A DNA stretch of 64,000 nt from an uncultured Christensenella sp. GTDB lineage: Bacteria > Bacillota > Clostridia > Christensenellales > CAG-917. Below are positions 59,840 through 64,000 of this stretch, one piece after another. The notes under the pieces are model-generated. The model was not told the DNA's origin. It saw only the letters and a program-made list of their open reading frames with translations, and ran no database searches. Position numbers and translations under genes: made by a program. The stretch lies in NCBI GenBank assembly GCA_910577815.1, contig CAJTNO010000001.1, forward strand, positions 294,655-358,654, read 5' to 3'. Each line of letters starts with the position of its first letter. Positions within the stretch are counted from its first letter, which is position 1.

Positions 59840-60796
59840 ATGAGTACTAAAAGCGAAATTTTAAAGGCTTTGGAGGAGCGCAGGGGACAGTTTGTGTCCG
59901 GAGCGGAGCTCGCTTCTGTTCTGGGAGTGAGCAGAACGGCGGTCTGGAAGGGAATTTCCGCGCTTATGCGCGACGGCGTGCAGATACAGTCGCGCTCGGG
60001 AAGCGGATATATGCTGCCGAAATCCGTCAACACGCTCACGCAGCAGGGCATAGAAAGGTATCTTTGTGCAGAGGGCTTGGATTTAAGGATATTTAAAAAG
60101 GTCGATTCCACAAATAACGTCGCCAAAAGGCTTGCCGCAGACGGCGCAAAAGAGGGAACGGTGGTTTTTGCACTCGAGCAGAGCGGAGGCAAGGGCAGGC
60201 TTGGCAGAAGGTTTTATTCTCCGTCGGACTGCGGGGTATATATGACGGTTATTCTCCGTCCCAGCTCGGAGAAAATCGCGTATCTCACGGTGCTTGCCGC
60301 GGTTGCCGTGGCGGAGGGCATAGAACGAGCAGGCGGAAAGAATACTGCGATTAAGTGGGTGAACGACGTGTATGCCGACGGTAAAAAGTGCTGCGGAATA
60401 CTTACCGAGGCGGTTGCCGACCTTGAAACGGGAGGGGTGGAATTTGCGGTTGTCGGAATAGGTATCAACGTTACCGAGCCGAAGGGAGGCTTTGCGCCCG
60501 AGATACGAGATATAGCTACCTCGGTTTGCGACGGGGTTGAGGACGCGCGCAATAAGGTTGCCGCCGAGGTTTTGAACGTATATTTTGATTATTACAATGC
60601 TTTTGACCGAGACAGGCTCGCTGAGATTTATAAAGCCAAATCGTTTTTGATAGGCAGAGAGATAACCGTGGTAAAGAGCTCGGGAGAAAAAACGGCAAGA
60701 GCCGTCGATATAGACGGCGAATGTCATCTGATAGTAGAATACAAGGACGGCTCGCGCGAGATTCTTTCCGCGGGAGAGGTTTCGCTCCGCGTGTGA
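59840..60796 (+). CDS. birA: Bifunctional biotin ligase/biotin repressor
   Basis: It attaches biotin to carboxylases and represses biotin genes. The 318-residue protein has an N-terminal winged helix (EILKALEERRGQFVSGAELA, SRTAVWKGISAL), the ligase core (VDSTNNVAKRLA, GGKGRLGRRFYSP, AIKWVNDVYADGKKCCGIL) and C-terminal SH3-like domain. The helix-turn-helix shows that it is the regulatory type, matching the operator upstream. It leads birA-bioY. Confidence 0.95.
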   Translation: MSTKSEILKALEERRGQFVSGAELASVLGVSRTAVWKGISALMRDGVQIQSRSGSGYMLPKSVNTLTQQGIERYLCAEGLDLRIFKKVDSTNNVAKRLAADGAKEGTVVFALEQSGGKGRLGRRFYSPSDCGVYMTVILRPSSEKIAYLTVLAAVAVAEGIERAGGKNTAIKWVNDVYADGKKCCGILTEAVADLETGGVEFAVVGIGINVTEPKGGFAPEIRDIATSVCDGVEDARNKVAAEVLNVYFDYYNAFDRDRLAEIYKAKSFLIGREITVVKSSGEKTARAVDIDGECHLIVEYKDGSREILSAGEVSLRV

Positions 60797-60820
60797 AGGA
60801 TAAATCGGTATTTATTAAAT

Positions 60821-61501
60821 ATGGCAAATATACAGAATACAACTTCAATAAAACTAAAAAAACGCAGAGGAAGAACTTTGCGGCTTGTGCTTATCTCCTT
60901 ATTTGTCGCGCTTATAGCGGTGGGCGCGTTTATCAAATTTCCTATCGGAATAGTGCCCGTATCTATGCAATGCGCGTTTTGCATACTCTGTGCGCTTATG
61001 CTCGGCGCTAAGGACGCGACGATTGCCGTTGCAATCTATCTTGCTATGGGACTGGTGGGGATTCCGATTTTTACGGCAGGCGGCGGATTCTCCTATGTTT
61101 TACAGCCTACCTTCGGTTATCTGATGGGATATTTGTTTGCTTTGCCTGTGGGAGCGATAATAGCAAGAGGCGTACGTAATACCTCAAGACCTAAGCTTTG
61201 GAGGCTGTTGCTCGGAGCGTTTGCCGCGCTTGCAATAGTGTACACATTCGGCGTTATGTATATGTATCTGATGCTCAACTTTTATATGGGCAAGGCTATG
61301 GAGATGTCAAAGGCCTGGATGACGGGCTGTGCCGTGTTTCTTCCTACCGACTGCGTTTGGTGCGTAGTGGCGTCCTTGGTTGCGTATCGCGTTGTTCCGC
61401 TTGTGTTTCGTAAAAGCGAGGGAATGCACAATGTTCGCGCCGTAATCTGTAACGAGGAGTACGAGCGCATTGAGATTTCTCAGTCGGATACGGAAGGTTG
61501 A
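60821..61501 (+). CDS. bioY: Biotin transporter BioY (S component)
   Basis: The 226-residue membrane protein has six predicted helices. The BioY pattern is seen: GAFIKFPIGIVPVSMQ, LGAKDATIAVAIYLAMGLVGIPIF, GGGFSYVLQPTFGYLMGYLFA, and FLPTDCVWCVVAS. BioY captures biotin and works alone or with the ECF module. No ECF ATPase is adjacent. No strong ribosome site is seen, so translation may be coupled to birA 25 bases upstream. Confidence 0.93.
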   Translation: MANIQNTTSIKLKKRRGRTLRLVLISLFVALIAVGAFIKFPIGIVPVSMQCAFCILCALMLGAKDATIAVAIYLAMGLVGIPIFTAGGGFSYVLQPTFGYLMGYLFALPVGAIIARGVRNTSRPKLWRLLLGAFAALAIVYTFGVMYMYLMLNFYMGKAMEMSKAWMTGCAVFLPTDCVWCVVASLVAYRVVPLVFRKSEGMHNVRAVICNEEYERIEISQSDTEG

Positions 61502-61575
61502 CAAGGTATTTGACTTAAATCAGGATTGTAAAACTTGCGATAATTATAGTCGTAAAAACAACAATAGGAGTTATT

Positions 61576-61818
61576 ATGAAAATCAGCACAGCGGTAGCAA
61601 TGAGAATAAGCAAGATATTGCAGCAGCGCAATATGTCGCAATATGCTTTGGAGAAGAAAATTGCAATGCCGCATAACACTATGAAAACTCTTATGGGAGA
61701 GCGAAATAACAGCGTCAATCTTAAAACCTTAATGCAAATAATACGGGGACTTGATATGACGGCGGCAGAGTTTTTTGACGACCCTGTATTTGAAAATTCC
61801 GAATTAGAAATATATTGA
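61576..61818 (+). CDS. XRE/Cro-type regulator
   Basis: The 80-residue helix-turn-helix protein reads AMRISKILQQRNMSQYALEK, then MPHNTMKTLMGERNN and IIRGLDMTAAEFF. TAGGAG lies 6 bases before the ATG. A terminator follows, so it is monocistronic. Its target is unknown. Confidence 0.82.
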   Translation: MKISTAVAMRISKILQQRNMSQYALEKKIAMPHNTMKTLMGERNNSVNLKTLMQIIRGLDMTAAEFFDDPVFENSELEIY

Positions 61819-61864
61819 GGCACTGTACATTATAGAATTGTATAACGGCGACTAAAATAATTTG

Positions 61865-61898
61865 AAATACCGCGATTTGTTACGGCGGTATTTTAATT
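61865..61898 (+). terminator. Terminator after the XRE gene
   Basis: AAATACCGC (61865-61873) and GCGGTATTT (61885-61893) pair over an 11-base loop; TAATTTTT follows. Confidence 0.75.
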
Positions 61899-62032
61899 TT
61901 TGCTAATTGATTGGAGTTCACCGTATTTATTGCCTATTTTCGGTTTTTATCGCTTTTTTGTATGCGCCTATTGTTTTTAGGTTTATAATATGTTAATATC
62001 TATTTAATTATTATGTACATAGGAGCAGTTTT

Positions 62033-63079
62033 ATGGAGCAACACGAGATTTTGGAACAGACTAATCTTTTAAACGAGGAGGGCAATATCGCTCAGCCCGG
62101 ATTTGCCAAAAGGATGCTTTATACCTATAACCGCGAAAACGTAAAGGCAAATAAGATGCGTCTTAAGGAATGGGATTATTATTACATCGCAAATAAGGAG
62201 TTTGCTCTTTGTCTTACTATAAGCGATATGGGATTTGTGGGCGCGCTCAGTCTTACCGTTATGGATTTTGTGACTCCCGCGCAGTTCACCAATTCCGCCA
62301 TATGCCTTTTCCCGATGGGGAAATTCAATATGCCGCTCACGAGCGAGCAGGGGGATTGCTCCCGGAAAATCGGAAAGGTTGAAATGAAATTTGAAAACGA
62401 CGGCAAGGTACGCCGTCTTACGGGCGTTTATCCCAATGCCGACAAGCTCGGTACGGACGTCAAATGGGATATTACCTTAAGCGACTTCCCCGAGGAAAGT
62501 ATGGTGATAGCAACTCCCTTCGATAAGCCCAAGCATTTTTATTTCAATCAGAAAATCAACTGTATGAAGGCGGAGGGAAGCTTTACCCTCGGCGATAAGG
62601 AATGCGTATTCAAGCCCGAGGACAGTCTTGCTACTCTGGATTGGGGACGCGGAGTCTGGACCTATGACAACACCTGGTATTGGGGCAGCCTGCAGACAAG
62701 ACTGGAGGACGGCTCCACTTTCGGCTGGAATATAGGCTATGGCTTTGGAAACACGTCCGCGGCAAGCGAGGATATGCTGTTCTACAACGGCAAAGCGCAT
62801 AAGATTGGCAGAACGGAGTTTATCATACCCGGCGACAACGAGAAGGACGGCGAGCCGCGTTATATGGAAAACTGGAAATTCGTTTCGGACGACGGCCGTC
62901 TTGACTGCACCTTCGAGCCGCTTATCGACCGCTACGAGCCGTTTGACCTTAAGCTTATGTGTATGATACCTCATCAGGTTTTCGGATATGTCAGCGGCAC
63001 CGCAACTCTTGACGACGGCAAGGTCATCACCCTCGACAGAGTGCTTGCGTTTGCGGAGAAGGTGCATAATAAATGGTGA
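62033..63079 (+). CDS. DUF2804 family protein
   Basis: The 348-residue protein matches the DUF2804 layout (LLNEEGNIAQPGFAKRMLYTYNRE at the start, WDYYYIANKEFALCLTISDMG, YFNQKINCMKAEG, ATLDWGRGVWTYDNTWYWGS). The family has a lipocalin-like beta fold and unknown function. TAGGAG lies before the ATG. A repeat module starts 5 bases after the stop. Confidence 0.9.
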   Translation: MEQHEILEQTNLLNEEGNIAQPGFAKRMLYTYNRENVKANKMRLKEWDYYYIANKEFALCLTISDMGFVGALSLTVMDFVTPAQFTNSAICLFPMGKFNMPLTSEQGDCSRKIGKVEMKFENDGKVRRLTGVYPNADKLGTDVKWDITLSDFPEESMVIATPFDKPKHFYFNQKINCMKAEGSFTLGDKECVFKPEDSLATLDWGRGVWTYDNTWYWGSLQTRLEDGSTFGWNIGYGFGNTSAASEDMLFYNGKAHKIGRTEFIIPGDNEKDGEPRYMENWKFVSDDGRLDCTFEPLIDRYEPFDLKLMCMIPHQVFGYVSGTATLDDGKVITLDRVLAFAEKVHNKW

Positions 63080-63083
63080 TTTA

Positions 63084-63105
63084 TTTGCGCCGACTGTCAC
63101 CCCTC
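63084..63105. repeat. Short module A repeat fragment
   Basis: TTGCGCCGACTGTCAC then CCTCG matches the first 22 bases of module A at 5119 and 54580. As in those copies, it lies directly after a stop codon. The remaining gap to 63207 shows no other feature apart from a TATAAT at 63193. Confidence 0.75.
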
Positions 63106-63207
63106 GATAATGCCCGATATCGTAAAAATGCGCCGTTTGCGCATTGCATCCGAATATCGCATTAAAGCTTAATCTAATTACAACTAAATATTTATAATCG
63201 GTTGTTT

Positions 63208-63933
63208 ATGAACACATATTCCGGAGAAGGCGTGAACGCGCTTGTCTGTGCGCTCACCGATATGCAAAACACCAATATCATTTATGCCGAAGGCAAGCTT
63301 ACCAAGGTTTTGCAATGCTTGGCATTTTACGGCGAGTTTAAAAGCGCGCTTGCATTCTGCAATCAGGGCTTTGATTACGCTTTGGAAAAAAGCAAGGCGC
63401 TTTCTACGTCGGGCGAGCGCTCCGTGCTGCGCTTGCCTAAGCATCCCAAGGCGCTTGTTGCTTTTGTCGCTCATCTTCTGCTCGAGTTTGACAGCGGCTC
63501 TATGGATTTGATGAAATTTGTCATAGACTATTTCCCCGACAGCAGCAAGCAGGGCAGTTATCTGACGTTTATAGAAAGAGTTATAACACCGTTTAAGCAC
63601 GCTATAGTGGATTTTGCGGTAAACGGAGTTGCCGAGGAACCTGTCGCAATCGAGCGCGAGGTGGATTTTGCGCCCGACGGTCTCAGTCAGCAGACGGAGT
63701 ATCTTATTGTAAATATGTATAACACGGTGCGCGAGTGCGGGCTTGACAGCGACGAACGTGAGAATTTCTGTATTATGATAGAGGGCTTTGCCGCCGCGCT
63801 TGACGCGCGCGATTCGCTTATGATACGCGCAATATGGCTTGGGCTTAAGGGTGCGTTGCAACGGACGAAGCTTTGCGCAAAGGATATTGCCGAAATTGAC
63901 CAACAGTTGAGATTGTATTTAGTGGCAAAATAA
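63208..63933 (+). CDS. Hypothetical helical protein, possibly leaderless
   Basis: This 241-residue protein is not assigned. It looks all-helical and acidic (KLTKVLQCLAFYGEFKSALA, SKALSTSGERSVLRLPKHPK, LKGALQRTKLCAKDIAEID), with no signal peptide or membrane helix. The ATG at 63208 is preferred over TTG 63202. No Shine-Dalgarno is visible; TATAAT (63193-63198) ends 9 bases before the ATG, so the mRNA may have almost no leader. A repeat module follows its stop. Confidence 0.65.
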   Translation: MNTYSGEGVNALVCALTDMQNTNIIYAEGKLTKVLQCLAFYGEFKSALAFCNQGFDYALEKSKALSTSGERSVLRLPKHPKALVAFVAHLLLEFDSGSMDLMKFVIDYFPDSSKQGSYLTFIERVITPFKHAIVDFAVNGVAEEPVAIEREVDFAPDGLSQQTEYLIVNMYNTVRECGLDSDERENFCIMIEGFAAALDARDSLMIRAIWLGLKGALQRTKLCAKDIAEIDQQLRLYLVAK

Positions 63934-63944
63934 TCCGAATAAAT

Positions 63945-64000
63945 AACCAAGTAAAAGATTGTGCGGAATGCAGTAAGAGTTTACAACGACAGAAAAAGTG
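63945..64000. repeat. Module D repeat at the window edge
   Basis: This stretch (ACCAAGTAAAAGATTGTGCG and onward) matches 5444-5499 with scattered substitutions over about 55 bases and continues past the window. Confidence 0.65.

Overview
The window reads as chromosome of an anaerobic, low-to-mid GC Firmicute, most likely an uncultured Clostridia member; I cannot place it more finely. Evidence: oxygen-sensitive class III ribonucleotide reductase (nrdD, nrdG), rubrerythrin, a two-[4Fe-4S] ferredoxin, the glgB-glgC-glgD-glgA set (GlgD is a Firmicutes protein), RicT, AmaP, DUF3842, a C_GCAxxG_C_C protein, and strong AGGAGG-type ribosome sites with consensus sigma-A promoters. Most of the window is core genome. 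Accessory pieces are AT-rich or repeat-rich: 5.1-6.9 kb, 12.2-12.6 kb, 14.8-16.0 kb, 29.6-30.5 kb and 32.3-35.5 kb.

Layout. 0-5.1 kb: end of a condensation-type acyltransferase, a short alaS, then amaP-greA-lysS. 5.1-6.9 kb: a mosaic intergenic repeat and four small genes with a divergent repressor/operator switch. 6.9-14.7 kb: ispE and a glycogen operon with a PH-domain membrane gene and a 178-bp tandem repeat inside it. 14.8-20.3 kb (minus strand): DUF5677, dut, copA (with a fused CopZ-like tail) and csoR, then DUF421. 20.5-29.4 kb: DUF3842, a leader with an intrinsic terminator, a nickel/peptide-type ABC transporter, and larE-larB-larC for the nickel-pincer cofactor. 29.6-32.1 kb: a lone tyrosine recombinase and an nfeD-SPFH pair. 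32.3-35.5 kb: two lipoprotein genes. 35.6-41 kb: tRNA-Arg(CCU), an unknown Cys-motif protein, HAD phosphatase, trxB and nrdD with two NrdR boxes. 41-47 kb: GtrA-like and U32 proteins, ferredoxin, ricT-holB-tmk. 47-55.9 kb: leuS, serS, nrdG, XRE, rubrerythrin, Mrp, MGMT-like and MmcQ-like genes, with repeat modules between. 56-64 kb: phosphohexomutase, VanW, ZIP transporter, birA-bioY behind a BirA operator, XRE, DUF2804 and an unknown gene.

Most notable. (1) A lipoprotein gene at 32319-33477 is split by a run of 13 C just after the signal peptide. It has its own promoter, ribosome site and lipobox, and 12 or 15 C would restore one 385-386-residue NodB-like protein, so it looks phase-variable and OFF here (or carries a base-calling error). 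(2) The next gene encodes a lipoprotein with an InlB-type repeat and a C-terminal domain whose motif order matches GT80 sialyltransferases. Together they are the best candidate here for an undescribed surface-glycan system. (3) NrdD carries a C-terminal redoxin and is followed by trxB, giving a self-contained electron route. (4) CopA ends in a fused CopZ domain that keeps a perfect internal ribosome site. (5) The lar locus has a TPR-LarE fusion and a LarC that stops at the LarC1 domain boundary, behind an attenuator-like leader. (6) Modules of one mosaic repeat occur at several intergenic sites, three of them directly after a stop codon.
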